The translations under genes and the position numbers were made by a program. From assembly GCA_021796445.1 (NCBI GenBank), contig JAKACB010000011.1, forward strand, positions 1 through 26,775: a stretch of 26,775 bases of DNA, given 5' to 3'. The stretch is from Nanobdellota archaeon (GTDB taxonomy: Archaea > Nanoarchaeota > Nanoarchaeia > Parvarchaeales > Parvarchaeaceae). This document shows, in pieces, positions 1 to 7,512 of this stretch (its first letter is position 1; every line of letters starts with the position of its first letter). The notes under the pieces were generated by a model. That model worked only from the letters and a program-made list of their open reading frames with translations. It was not told the DNA's origin and ran no database searches.

Positions 1-10
1 GCAAATAAAA

Positions 11-19
11 CTTTAAATA
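11..19 (+). promoter_or_regulatory. TATA box of the tRNA-Asp gene
   Basis: CTTTAAATA preceded by an A-rich stretch that could serve as BRE. Its centre lies about 33 bases before the mature tRNA 5' end, consistent with an archaeal promoter making a short 5' leader. Confidence 0.6.
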
Positions 20-47
20 GTTGTAGCTGATTTTTTAAAGAATACAA

Positions 48-120
48 GCCCCGATAGTCTAGTGGTCTAGGATAGTGCCCTGTCACGGCATTGACGCGGG
101 TCCGAATCCCGCTCGGGGCG
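48..120 (+). tRNA. tRNA-Asp (anticodon GUC)
   Basis: A complete cloverleaf folds by eye. The acceptor stem is GCCCCGA with TCGGGGC, the anticodon stem is TGCC/GGCA around the loop CTGTCAC (anticodon GTC), and the T stem is GCGGG/CCCGC. The discriminator base is G, as expected for tRNA-Asp. CCA is not encoded and there is no intron. The flanks 43-47 (TACAA) and 122-126 (TTGTA) can pair and extend the acceptor helix past the discriminator, possibly in the precursor transcript. Confidence 0.95.
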
Positions 121-167
121 CTTGTAGGAAAAAAGTTAGGTCATTTGCTTAATATTCATTAAAAAAG

Positions 168-175
168 CTTATATT
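168..175 (+). promoter_or_regulatory. TATA box of the ABC exporter operon
   Basis: CTTATATT centred about 26 bases before the ATG at 197. This spacing implies a leaderless or nearly leaderless transcript. No Shine-Dalgarno sequence precedes the ATG. Confidence 0.5.
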
Positions 176-196
176 CTACTAAAGTAATTACAAAAA

Positions 197-1048
197 ATGA
201 ATAACTCAATCCAATCCAGAGATATTGGTCGGCTTTCTGAAATAGCGGTTTCTTTCAAGTATACACTTAAGTCTTATCTAAGAACTAAGAGGTTTCTCGC
301 CCTTGCCATACTTGTTGCATTGATATCCATAGCTATATTTGCGGTAGAAGCTCACGTTGGTATAAGCGCTATAAATGCGGAGTACAGTAACGCTTCAAAT
401 TATCTTTACAGCTTCATGCAGAACATCACCTTTGTAGTTATAATAGTGGCAGCTTTTTTCGGCGGTAATGCAATCTCTACCGATTTTGCGTCAAATTATA
501 GTTATTACATACTTGTACAGCCTGCCAGAAGGAGCTCTATTTTGGTGGGTAGGTACCTTGCGGCATTGTTAGCTTCCTTTTCAATAATCTTGATATACTA
601 CGTTTTCGCAGCCATAAGCTCATTTTATTTCTTTTCCACTCTACCGGGAGTCTTTGCTTCTTCTGTTGGATTAGTAGCGCTTTTCGTGCTTTCTATTCTT
701 TCTTTTGCATTTTTCCTAAGCTCATTGTTCAATAATCCTCAGACTAGCACCGTTGCAGTCGTAATTCTTTTAATAGTTGTTTTACCAATCGCTTCAAGTG
801 TCCTTCAAAGCTTTTTGTCAGTAGAGCCCTGGTTCCTCGTGAATTATGGCGGGCAAGTGGTTTATTCTGTTTTTTCAACACATTTTGTCCATTTTTCACA
901 GTTAAAGATCCCCACTAAAGGAGGGGAGTTTACAATAACGCAATATGAACCTTATACCTTAGAAGGGATAGAGATAATGCTCGGTTATATCATAATATTC
1001 TTTATAGCTAGTGTATTCATGTACAAGTATAAAGAGGTGAAAGGATAA
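197..1048 (+). CDS. ABC-2 type transporter permease subunit
   Basis: The 283-residue protein looks like an integral membrane permease of the ABC-2 class, the membrane half of an exporter. After a polar N-terminus of about 30 residues there is a hydrophobic segment at about 33-50. Further hydrophobic segments lie near 76-92, 115-140, 150-178, 185-205 and 258-275, giving the usual six-helix pattern. The central stretch NAISTDFASNYSYYILVQP resembles the conserved loop after the second helix in this class (E/D-x-x-x-x-Y-x-x-L-x-x-P). Its stop codon overlaps the ATG of the ATPase gene by one base (TAATG at 1046-1050), so the two are translationally coupled and probably form one exporter. The substrate cannot be inferred; such pairs export lipids, drugs, peptides or polysaccharides. 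The ATG at 197 is chosen because it sits 26 bases after a TATA box. Confidence 0.85.
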   Translation: MNNSIQSRDIGRLSEIAVSFKYTLKSYLRTKRFLALAILVALISIAIFAVEAHVGISAINAEYSNASNYLYSFMQNITFVVIIVAAFFGGNAISTDFASNYSYYILVQPARRSSILVGRYLAALLASFSIILIYYVFAAISSFYFFSTLPGVFASSVGLVALFVLSILSFAFFLSSLFNNPQTSTVAVVILLIVVLPIASSVLQSFLSVEPWFLVNYGGQVVYSVFSTHFVHFSQLKIPTKGGEFTITQYEPYTLEGIEIMLGYIIIFFIASVFMYKYKEVKG

Positions 1049-1755
1049 TGGATATAGAAGTAAAGAACCTTACAAAAAGATACGGAGATAAAACAGCTTT
1101 GGATGACATTTCATTTTCACACAAAGGCAAGGGCGTTATCGGCTATTTAGGTCCAAACGGTGCGGGAAAGACAACAACATTTAAGATACTTGCAGGTCTG
1201 CTTAAACCAACCTCAGGTTCTGTCTTTGTAAATGGCTTTGATGTTAGTAAGGATCTAAAGAATGTGCTTTTGAGCATAGGCGCAGTCATAGAATCTCCTG
1301 AACCGGATAGAACACAGACAATAAAAGAAGCACTAACTATGTCTGCAGAATTTAACGGCCTTTCGAAAGTTGATATTTATAAGCAGATAAACAAATACGG
1401 AAAGCTTCTTGAGCTTCCGCCATTGGACTCTAGAATAGGAAAGCTGTCAAAGGGCCAAAGGCAGCGGGTTTCATTAGTGGCGGCACTAATTTCAGAGCCG
1501 AGCATATTGCTGTTAGATGAGCCTACAAGTGGTTTGGACCCGGCAGAAAGAATGAAATTCAAGAAGCTTATTTTATCCATGAAAAAAGACCGATTGATAC
1601 TTATAAGCTCTCACGTAATACAGGAAATAAAAGAAGTATGCGATGAGATAATATTCATAAACAACGGGAAAATAATGAAACAGGACACAGTCAAAAACCT
1701 GCAGAAAAAATATAAGGATCTAGAAAGAGCGTACATGAAAATAGTGGGAAGCTGA
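1048..1755 (+). CDS. ABC transporter ATP-binding protein
   Basis: This is the 235-residue nucleotide-binding subunit that powers the permease encoded just upstream. All ABC ATPase motifs are readable: Walker A GPNGAGKTT near residue 35, a Q-loop-like region around residues 75-80, the signature LSKGQRQR near 130 (a common variant of LSGGQ), Walker B ILLLDEP with D-loop SGLD near 152-162, and the switch histidine in ISSHV near 190. It resembles the CcmA/NatA-type ATPases that pair with ABC-2 permeases. The length is typical for a single domain without C-terminal extension. The start overlaps the permease stop by one base. No periplasmic binding protein gene is adjacent, which fits export rather than import. 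The substrate is unknown. Confidence 0.93.
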   Translation: MDIEVKNLTKRYGDKTALDDISFSHKGKGVIGYLGPNGAGKTTTFKILAGLLKPTSGSVFVNGFDVSKDLKNVLLSIGAVIESPEPDRTQTIKEALTMSAEFNGLSKVDIYKQINKYGKLLELPPLDSRIGKLSKGQRQRVSLVAALISEPSILLLDEPTSGLDPAERMKFKKLILSMKKDRLILISSHVIQEIKEVCDEIIFINNGKIMKQDTVKNLQKKYKDLERAYMKIVGS

Positions 1756-1786
1756 ATAACCTTTAGCATGCGTTTCCGTGCCCAAA

Positions 1787-1803
1787 GTTTTTAAACTTTA
1801 AAT
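1787..1803 (+). promoter_or_regulatory. TATA region of hisS
   Basis: Two overlapping TATA-like elements, GTTTTTAAA and CTTTAAAT. The upstream one is centred about 27 bases before the ATG at 1818, implying a leaderless transcript separate from the ABC operon. Confidence 0.55.
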
Positions 1804-1817
1804 TCATAATATTCCAC

Positions 1818-3050
1818 ATGGCAGATAGAGTTAAAGGAGTAAGGGATTTTATGGGCAGGGAAGCATTCCTTAGGCAACAGGCCCTAGAAACCATTCGAAA
1901 GACGTATGAGCTTTTTGGATTTGAGCCTGTTGAAACGCCTTCATTTGAATACTTGTCGTTGTTTACAAACAAATCCGGTCCAGAAATAGAATCTCAGTTG
2001 TATTCTTTTGAGGATAAAAAGGGAGAAAAGCTTGCCTTACGGCCGGAACACACCATTTCAAAGCTTAGAGTAGTCTCCGGAAATAAATCTCTTGTTTTTC
2101 CCCTTAGAGCATATAGCATAGGAAACGTCTGGAGATACGAAGACACAAAAAAAGGCAGGTGGAGAGAGTTTATCCAGGCAGATATAGACGTGTTCGGCTC
2201 TTCGAATATAATGTACGATTCCGAGGTTATAGCATGCATAGACTTTACGCTTAAGAGGTTAGGCATAACTGGTTATAAAATAAACGTGAGTAACAGAAAA
2301 ATCCTTACGTCCTTAATGGAAAACCTCCAGGTAGAAGCAGAAAAAATCGTGCAGGTTTTAAGGGAAATTGACAAGATGAATAAAATCGGTGTGGAGGAAG
2401 TTACAAAAAATGTAGGCGATTTGATTGGAATAGAAAAGGCCGAAAGGGTAAGGGATTATCTAAATGGCAAAGAGGTAACCGGCTTAGAAGGCATAAAAGA
2501 GGTAGATTATTTGATTGGAGATCTAAAGAAGAGTTATGGCGTAGAAGGCGTTTATTTTGATAGGTCTTTAGTAAGGGGCCAGGATTACTATGATGGCAGC
2601 ATATTTGAATTTGAATTCACAGAAGGGCAGTTAAAGGGAGTAGTGCTTGCAGGCGGTGGAAGATATGATAGGATCAGCAGGAATTTTGATGCAGACTTTG
2701 CCATAGTTGGTGGATCCATAGGTTTTGACGTAATCATGGAGGTTTTAATGGCAAATTACAAAAATGAATTTTATAAAAGTTTCTGCGTTCTTAGTGTAGA
2801 TGACATAGAAAAAGCAAGAAAAGTAGCAGCAGATTTAAGAAACGCAGGCATAACTACAGATATCCTTTTAGATAGCATCTCGCTTTCAAAAGGGCTGGAT
2901 TACTGCAATTCCAAAAAAATCAAATATGCAGTGATAGTTGGAAAAAGGGATCTGCAAGAGAATCTTATAACTGTCAGGGATCTTGAAAGTAAAAGAGAAA
3001 TGAAATTCAACGTAGATTCAATAGTTGACGAAGTAAAAAAGCTGTTTTAG
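1818..3050 (+). CDS. hisS: Histidine--tRNA ligase (HisRS)
   Basis: This class II aminoacyl-tRNA synthetase charges tRNA-His in the cytoplasm; its 410 residues are normal for the family. The N-terminal GVRDFMG start, motif 1 around 38-61, RPEHT at 75-79 and motif 2 (GNVWRYED, then REFIQADIDVFG) at 102-127 are all present. The histidine-specific signatures follow: LVRGQDYYDG at 251-260 with the catalytic arginine, and GGGRYD at 279-284. Residues from about 322 to the end form the alpha/beta anticodon-binding domain. Motif 3 at 298-307 reads GGSIGFDVIM, so the arginine that many HisRS carry at the end of this motif (the E-R-L type) is not obvious. The ATG at 1818 is placed by the TATA box and by the V-x-G-x-R-D start common to the family. 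The gene appears to stand alone. Confidence 0.95.
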   Translation: MADRVKGVRDFMGREAFLRQQALETIRKTYELFGFEPVETPSFEYLSLFTNKSGPEIESQLYSFEDKKGEKLALRPEHTISKLRVVSGNKSLVFPLRAYSIGNVWRYEDTKKGRWREFIQADIDVFGSSNIMYDSEVIACIDFTLKRLGITGYKINVSNRKILTSLMENLQVEAEKIVQVLREIDKMNKIGVEEVTKNVGDLIGIEKAERVRDYLNGKEVTGLEGIKEVDYLIGDLKKSYGVEGVYFDRSLVRGQDYYDGSIFEFEFTEGQLKGVVLAGGGRYDRISRNFDADFAIVGGSIGFDVIMEVLMANYKNEFYKSFCVLSVDDIEKARKVAADLRNAGITTDILLDSISLSKGLDYCNSKKIKYAVIVGKRDLQENLITVRDLESKREMKFNVDSIVDEVKKLF

Positions 3051-3063
3051 CATAAATGATAAA

Positions 3064-3073
3064 GTTTAAATAT
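3064..3073 (+). promoter_or_regulatory. TATA box before the three-hairpin RNA
   Basis: GTTTAAATAT lies just after the hisS stop. Its centre is about 26 bases before position 3095, which would be the predicted transcript start, immediately before the first hairpin. Confidence 0.5.
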
Positions 3074-3094
3074 GATAGAATTTAATATAACTAA

Positions 3095-3235
3095 ATGCAA
3101 AACAGTGCTTTCGCTGAAGAGTTTTTGGTTGTTTCAGCATACTTGTGGCACTGCAGTTTTTCTTCATATTCAATTAAGACAAACTGATTTGCCCAAATGA
3201 TTTCTGACAAATTTTTCAGATTTTGTTTGGGCGGC
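3095..3235 (+). ncRNA. Candidate structured non-coding RNA with three consecutive hairpins
   Basis: Three helices follow one another. Hairpin A: CAGTGC 3103-3108 pairs with GCACTG 3148-3153, and inside it GCTGAA 3113-3118 pairs with TTCAGC 3133-3138, leaving an asymmetric internal loop of 4 and 9 bases. Hairpin B abuts it directly: CAGTTT 3154-3159 with AAACTG 3181-3186. Hairpin C: GCCCAAATGA 3191-3200 with TTGTTTGGGC 3223-3232 (two G-U pairs), then TCTGA 3203-3207 with TCAGA 3216-3220. A TATA box sits at the right distance upstream and a T-rich run follows. I recognise no family: box C/D and H/ACA motifs are not convincing, and it is not 5S, SRP or RNase P RNA. A 30-codon reading frame (3095-3187, starting MQNSAFAEEF) occupies the same DNA and is the main alternative. 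It could be a free RNA or a cis element of the prkA operon. Confidence 0.5.
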
Positions 3236-3254
3236 GATTAAAATCTAATTTTTT
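3191..3254 (+). terminator. Hairpin plus T-run, possible terminator
   Basis: The 10-bp outer stem of hairpin C (3191-3200 with 3223-3232) is followed by an AT-rich stretch ending in six T at 3249-3254. T-runs are the usual archaeal termination signal. It may end the upstream small RNA, or hisS read-through. Confidence 0.35.
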
Positions 3255-3308
3255 ATTTAATTTCCATATGGTTACTATTGAATAATTTAATAAGAATTGA
3301 AGGTGAAC

Positions 3309-3461
3309 ATGAATATTATGGCGGTGAAAAACAATGGATTTATGCAAGTATTTAGCATAAAATTTGTAAATTTTATTAAAAATATAAGTGAAAATTTAGA
3401 ATTTTTTGAAGAAAAAGTATATAAAGGATATGTATTCCTATATATACTGGGGGTTGAGTGA
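3309..3461 (+). CDS. Possible small protein (50 aa) upstream of prkA1
   Basis: An ATG at 3309 preceded by AAGGTGA (3300-3306), which matches the archaeal Shine-Dalgarno core, opens a 50-codon frame. It ends with TGA at 3459-3461, one base before the prkA1 ATG. The product is basic and aromatic-rich with the phrase FVNFIKNISENLEFF in the middle and a hydrophobic C-terminus (GYVFLYILGVE). No family is recognised. The exact abutment with prkA1 suggests translational coupling, possibly as a leader peptide. The doubt is that the DNA is very AT-rich and the prkA1 TATA candidate at 3418-3425 lies inside the frame. It could be chance; comparison with relatives would decide. Confidence 0.35.
   Translation: MNIMAVKNNGFMQVFSIKFVNFIKNISENLEFFEEKVYKGYVFLYILGVE
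3418..3425 (+). promoter_or_regulatory. TATA box candidate for the prkA operon
   Basis: TATATAAA predicts a start near 3447 and a leader of about 16 bases holding GGGGGTTGAG (3449-3458) before the ATG at 3463. This favours the ATG at 3463 over the in-frame TTG at 3406, which lies upstream of the TATA element. Confidence 0.4.
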
Positions 3462-3462
3462 C

Positions 3463-5679
3463 ATGGGAGAAAAAACGTCGTTTAAACAAAAAATGAGTTT
3501 AGATGAATTTCTAGAGTTCGGTAAAGAAAGGCCCGAACTATTCTATAATGCAAATCAGAGGGCATTGGCCGCAATAGAATCCTATGGCAAAAAAGATGGT
3601 AAATGGCAGTTTCTTGTAAGGCAGCCAAATGATCAAAGAAACATAAAAACAAGATATGACTCTAGTGATTTCGCAGATGAATTTGTTTCTTTTCTCAAAA
3701 GGGCGGCAAGAAACAGCGACATGAAAAACAAGCTTACGGTAATAATTTCTCCGCCTGGTGCAGGTAAAAGCGAGTTTCTTAATACTTTAGCAGAGACTTT
3801 AAGGGTTTATTCAGAAGGAATAGGGGCACAGTATGTTTTGAAATTGGACCTGGATTCGCTTGAAAATAATCCGGCATTGAATGTATTGACAGAAGACGAT
3901 AAACAACAGTTTTTGCAGGATGTTCGTTCCCAACTCGGTTCTAAAGGCAAAAGGAAATTGACACTGGGTGAAAACATACAGGATGAGATCTATTTACTGC
4001 AGAAAAGGCCAGGATCTTCTAAGAAGACAAAGATAGAAGAGCTTGTAGAAAGCCTAGACAAACCAGACAGAGAATACTGGACAGTGCCTACTATAAATAA
4101 AAGAGGGGCAGTGAGTTCTACTCTCAGCAAGATAAAAGGAACACTTACAGATTCTCTTAGTAAGTTTGTCTTAAAAGACAATAAACCCGATCATGAGAAG
4201 ATACAGAACATCATAGAAAAACTTGTAAGCGTGGAACTTGCAAGTGACGATGATATTATACATATATCTGAGCCAGTTGTTGCGGCAGATGATCAGCACT
4301 TGGACTACAAAGGAATATTCGGTGGTAGAATGTTCTATAGGATATTGAATGAACTGGGAGGAGATAACTCAAACGTTTTGGCATACGATTTCGGTATTCT
4401 CGGCAGCCAGTCAGCTCCTTCACCAAGAGGGAATATAATCTACATAAGTGAAGTTCTTAAGGGTTCTTCATCTTTCGCGAATTCGCTTCTGGACTTCGTG
4501 CAGGATACAAGAACAAAGGTTTCTCCATCGTTTAAGGAGTCATTTGACGCGATAATGATAGGAACTACAAACATGGACGACTATAAGAAGATAGCCGACA
4601 GCATAAAACCTTACCTTCTGCGTAGGTCAAATATAATTGTATTCAGGTCTATGACAAAGCTTTCTGATGCCGAAACGGCGTTGGACGACATATACAAGCA
4701 TGCTGCAAAGGAACTGAATATACACTACCCGCCACACTTCTTGAGGATGCTGTCTAGGATATGGGTAGAAGCAAGCATCTCCCACTATGACAATATATCC
4801 TTGAAAGACAAAGCAGATATATACAACGGAGTTTTCCTGCCTGAAATAAAGGTGTCCCTTGAAGACATAATAAGGGAAGCAACGCAGAAGCCCATTTTGG
4901 AGCTGGAAGAGGGAGTGAAGCTTGGCATACCTTACGATGACATGGTAAAATCGCCTTCAAAGCTCCTTTCCTATGCGAACTTCAGCAGAAAAATGGGGGT
5001 AGAGGCTGGTTATATACCCAAGGAAGAACTCAAGGAAAAGGTATGTCTTGGAACAATACTTGACAACCTAAACGGCACAAGGTACATAGAGGACTTTCTG
5101 AATACCATGGAAGATCTTTCTCCGGAAACAAAGGCAAGGGTGCAGCCAAGGGAAAAAGGAGAAGGCAGCACAATAGTGCAGGATGCATACGACGAGATAA
5201 AAAGAATGATGAAAAATGATGTATCAATGGTTGAGTACGGCTCTGAAAAAGTCCAGGATCTTGTAAATAAGTACGTTATAAACGTGTACTACATAAAGAA
5301 GACTGGCAGCGAAAACGACAAAAAAGTGAGGGTTCCAATGTTTGGAACTGTGCAGCCAATCGACTATGATTTCGTTACAGACCTTGAAAAAAGGGCAAAC
5401 CTTAGAAGCGATGTGATGCGCGACAGCATATACAGCATAATAAACGATGCTTCGATAGCCAACAACAAGAAAAATATAGATGAGCTTGTAAAGATGCTTA
5501 CACCCACGATAATCGAGAGGCATCCGCAGCTTACGGCCGGCATAGTTGACAAACTAAGCGCATCCGTTGCAGGAACTGCTACTGAATTAGATCAAGATAG
5601 GATAATAAGCAAATTGATCGACATTGGTTACTGTAATCAATGTGCACGTGTTGCCTATAATCTCTTTATAACGAAGTAG
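3463..5679 (+). CDS. PrkA-family AAA+ serine protein kinase, first paralogue
   Basis: This 738-residue protein belongs to the PrkA (YeaG) group, cytoplasmic AAA+ proteins reported as serine kinases and, for some members, as ATP-dependent proteases acting in stress or sporulation. Walker A is SPPGAGKS at residues 96-103. A Walker B-like RGNIIYISEV follows near 321-330, where family members have R-G-x-x-E-F, then sensor-like IMIGTTN near 364-370. The N-terminal part of the following AAA lid and a long helical C-terminus complete it. It is longer than E. coli PrkA (about 640 residues), mainly by an insert at about 130-280. The ATG at 3463 is preferred; a TTG at 3406 would add 19 residues. It heads an operon: the second prkA starts 9 bases after its stop, then yeaH-like and spoVR-like genes follow. 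The family call rests on motifs plus context; the substrate is unknown. Confidence 0.8.
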   Translation: MGEKTSFKQKMSLDEFLEFGKERPELFYNANQRALAAIESYGKKDGKWQFLVRQPNDQRNIKTRYDSSDFADEFVSFLKRAARNSDMKNKLTVIISPPGAGKSEFLNTLAETLRVYSEGIGAQYVLKLDLDSLENNPALNVLTEDDKQQFLQDVRSQLGSKGKRKLTLGENIQDEIYLLQKRPGSSKKTKIEELVESLDKPDREYWTVPTINKRGAVSSTLSKIKGTLTDSLSKFVLKDNKPDHEKIQNIIEKLVSVELASDDDIIHISEPVVAADDQHLDYKGIFGGRMFYRILNELGGDNSNVLAYDFGILGSQSAPSPRGNIIYISEVLKGSSSFANSLLDFVQDTRTKVSPSFKESFDAIMIGTTNMDDYKKIADSIKPYLLRRSNIIVFRSMTKLSDAETALDDIYKHAAKELNIHYPPHFLRMLSRIWVEASISHYDNISLKDKADIYNGVFLPEIKVSLEDIIREATQKPILELEEGVKLGIPYDDMVKSPSKLLSYANFSRKMGVEAGYIPKEELKEKVCLGTILDNLNGTRYIEDFLNTMEDLSPETKARVQPREKGEGSTIVQDAYDEIKRMMKNDVSMVEYGSEKVQDLVNKYVINVYYIKKTGSENDKKVRVPMFGTVQPIDYDFVTDLEKRANLRSDVMRDSIYSIINDASIANNKKNIDELVKMLTPTIIERHPQLTAGIVDKLSASVAGTATELDQDRIISKLIDIGYCNQCARVAYNLFITK

Positions 5680-5688
5680 GTCTGATTT

Positions 5689-7512
5689 ATGGGTAGCGTC
5701 GGCCTTGAACGCCTTGTGGGAAGTGGGGAAGAAAGCACTGTAGACCGTGTCAGGAAAAGCATAATCACCGAGAATGCATTTGACAGTATCTACGGAATAA
5801 AGGACGTGAAGGAAAACTTTATGAACGCCCTGGAACAGGCTTCTTTCATTTCAAGGCAAGGATACACGCCAATATTATTGTTGATAGGCCCGAGCGGTAG
5901 CGGTAAAACTGAAATAATAAACAGCGTTGTAAGGGCATACAAAAAGTATTCAATGTCCAATGAGATGTTCACATTGAATATAAACGGTGCAAAATGTCCT
6001 TACAATGAGAATCCCTATAACCTTTACAGGTCCATTCTGCCAATAGATCTGGAAGAGAGTGGTTTAAGCAATGTAAATAACCATAAAAGACCGGAGGTAT
6101 GCTACAAGTGCGAGCATAACTTGGAAAGCGTAATAGAAAACGGAAAAATAAGCGCTGAAAAAATAAAATTGGATAGGGTATATCCACAGTCTTCAATAGT
6201 TGAATTTGGCGATAGTTTTCTTCTTCCATCTTTTTTAGGGGTAATAATGAATTCAAACAGGTCTATATTGACGATAAGCGCGGATAAAAGCAGGCTGGAA
6301 AATATAAATCCAAAGGTATTTCAGCTTCTTAATAATATCTACGACAATAATTTCTCTGATCCGATGGGAAATAGGATACCGCTCGACAGTTTGATAATAA
6401 TGCACAGCAACGAGACTTTTATGGAGCTGGATGAAGAACAAAAAAGAGAGTCAAGGCCGCTACTTGAAAGAATAATACGTGTTAATGTAAGGCGCAATCT
6501 TTCATACTCCCAGGAAATAAAGCTTGCTGAGGAATCCAAGATACCCGTCAAGAATAAGGTACCGCATTTTCTGGAGTATCTTGCTAAATTGAATGTTTTG
6601 TCGAGAATTGACAGCGATATAATTAGTAACGCAGATGACGATAAGCTGGACAATATACTAGAACTGCTTGATTATTATGATTCCTCAAATTTAAAGGAGT
6701 TTGAGAAGAAGATGACACAGTCAATGTCAAATTTTCTGAGCAAACTTCTACCAGATTACAACTCTTACATTTCCAGGAAGGACTTTGAAGAAAGCAAGTA
6801 TCTAAAGGATGCAGCACATGGCATAATATACGATTCTAATGACTATAAAAGCGGATGGACTTCTGGTATCTCTTCTAGATCAATAAGCAGCATACTTGAT
6901 TTTAATTACACTTCAAATAAGCCAAGAGACTCTCTTTTGTTTTCGGATATAGCAAGTTATCTGGATAAAAACGAGGAAAAAATGGACAGCGATGTATACC
7001 ATAAAATAAAAAGCTATATTGATTCAGTCATAACAAACGACGTGCGTTTTGAAATAAACTATGCATTGCTTTCTTTCTATTTTGGGGAACACTTCAATGA
7101 TTATGCAAGCACTATATCAGAGTATATAGACTCGATGATTTCAGTAAAACAGTCACAGGAATTCAAGGATACAAACGGCTACCTCGCGGAAGCAGGAAGG
7201 TATCTTGATGTAGACGGGCTGAAAAACCAGATAAGTGCGTTTAAACTTAAAAAAGTACCTTTGGGGATAGTAAACTATACTACAAAATTCGAGGATCTCC
7301 TGCATTTTCTGACTTCAACAGGGAAAGACTTCATAAAAACAGAAAATAAATTCAAGAACTTTATCGGAGAAGACGGGAAGGACATCGACAGAAACTCTGA
7401 ATTGTATCCTTACATAAAGAATTTCCTGATTGCAAAGCGCGGCTATTTCGATGAAGCAGTTGAAGAAGCATTAAAGATATACAAGGAGGGGACGTTGTTT
7501 TATGACCAGTGA
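5689..7512 (+). CDS. PrkA-family AAA+ serine protein kinase, second paralogue
   Basis: This 607-residue protein is closer to canonical PrkA than its upstream neighbour. Walker A GPSGSGKT is at residues 67-74. The family phrase CPYNENPYNL is at 103-112 (C-P-M-H-E-x-P-L in bacteria). A V-C-Y-K-C pair (C138 and C141) could bind metal. LLPSFLGVIM near 178-187 corresponds to the Walker B region, and PLDSLIIMHSNE at 231-242 matches the very conserved PrkA motif P-F-D-x-x-I-x-A-H-S-N-E. The C-terminal third is helical and probably carries the kinase-like region. Two different PrkA proteins side by side suggest a hetero-oligomeric AAA+ ring or two kinases with distinct targets; this is inference. It starts 9 bases after prkA1 and its last 11 bases overlap the next gene, so translation is coupled. 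Confidence 0.88.
   Translation: MGSVGLERLVGSGEESTVDRVRKSIITENAFDSIYGIKDVKENFMNALEQASFISRQGYTPILLLIGPSGSGKTEIINSVVRAYKKYSMSNEMFTLNINGAKCPYNENPYNLYRSILPIDLEESGLSNVNNHKRPEVCYKCEHNLESVIENGKISAEKIKLDRVYPQSSIVEFGDSFLLPSFLGVIMNSNRSILTISADKSRLENINPKVFQLLNNIYDNNFSDPMGNRIPLDSLIIMHSNETFMELDEEQKRESRPLLERIIRVNVRRNLSYSQEIKLAEESKIPVKNKVPHFLEYLAKLNVLSRIDSDIISNADDDKLDNILELLDYYDSSNLKEFEKKMTQSMSNFLSKLLPDYNSYISRKDFEESKYLKDAAHGIIYDSNDYKSGWTSGISSRSISSILDFNYTSNKPRDSLLFSDIASYLDKNEEKMDSDVYHKIKSYIDSVITNDVRFEINYALLSFYFGEHFNDYASTISEYIDSMISVKQSQEFKDTNGYLAEAGRYLDVDGLKNQISAFKLKKVPLGIVNYTTKFEDLLHFLTSTGKDFIKTENKFKNFIGEDGKDIDRNSELYPYIKNFLIAKRGYFDEAVEEALKIYKEGTLFYDQ

Noticed and set aside
3095..3232. Box C/D or H/ACA guide RNA
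   Set aside because: CTGA occurs several times but no proper C box (RTGATGA) pairs with it, and no ACA follows the hairpins at the expected distance. It is kept only as an unclassified structured RNA.
3406..3462. TTG start extending prkA1 by 19 residues
   Set aside because: The extension lies across the TATATAAA element at 3418-3425, and the ATG at 3463 has a G-rich ribosome-binding stretch just upstream. The extension also shows no family resemblance.
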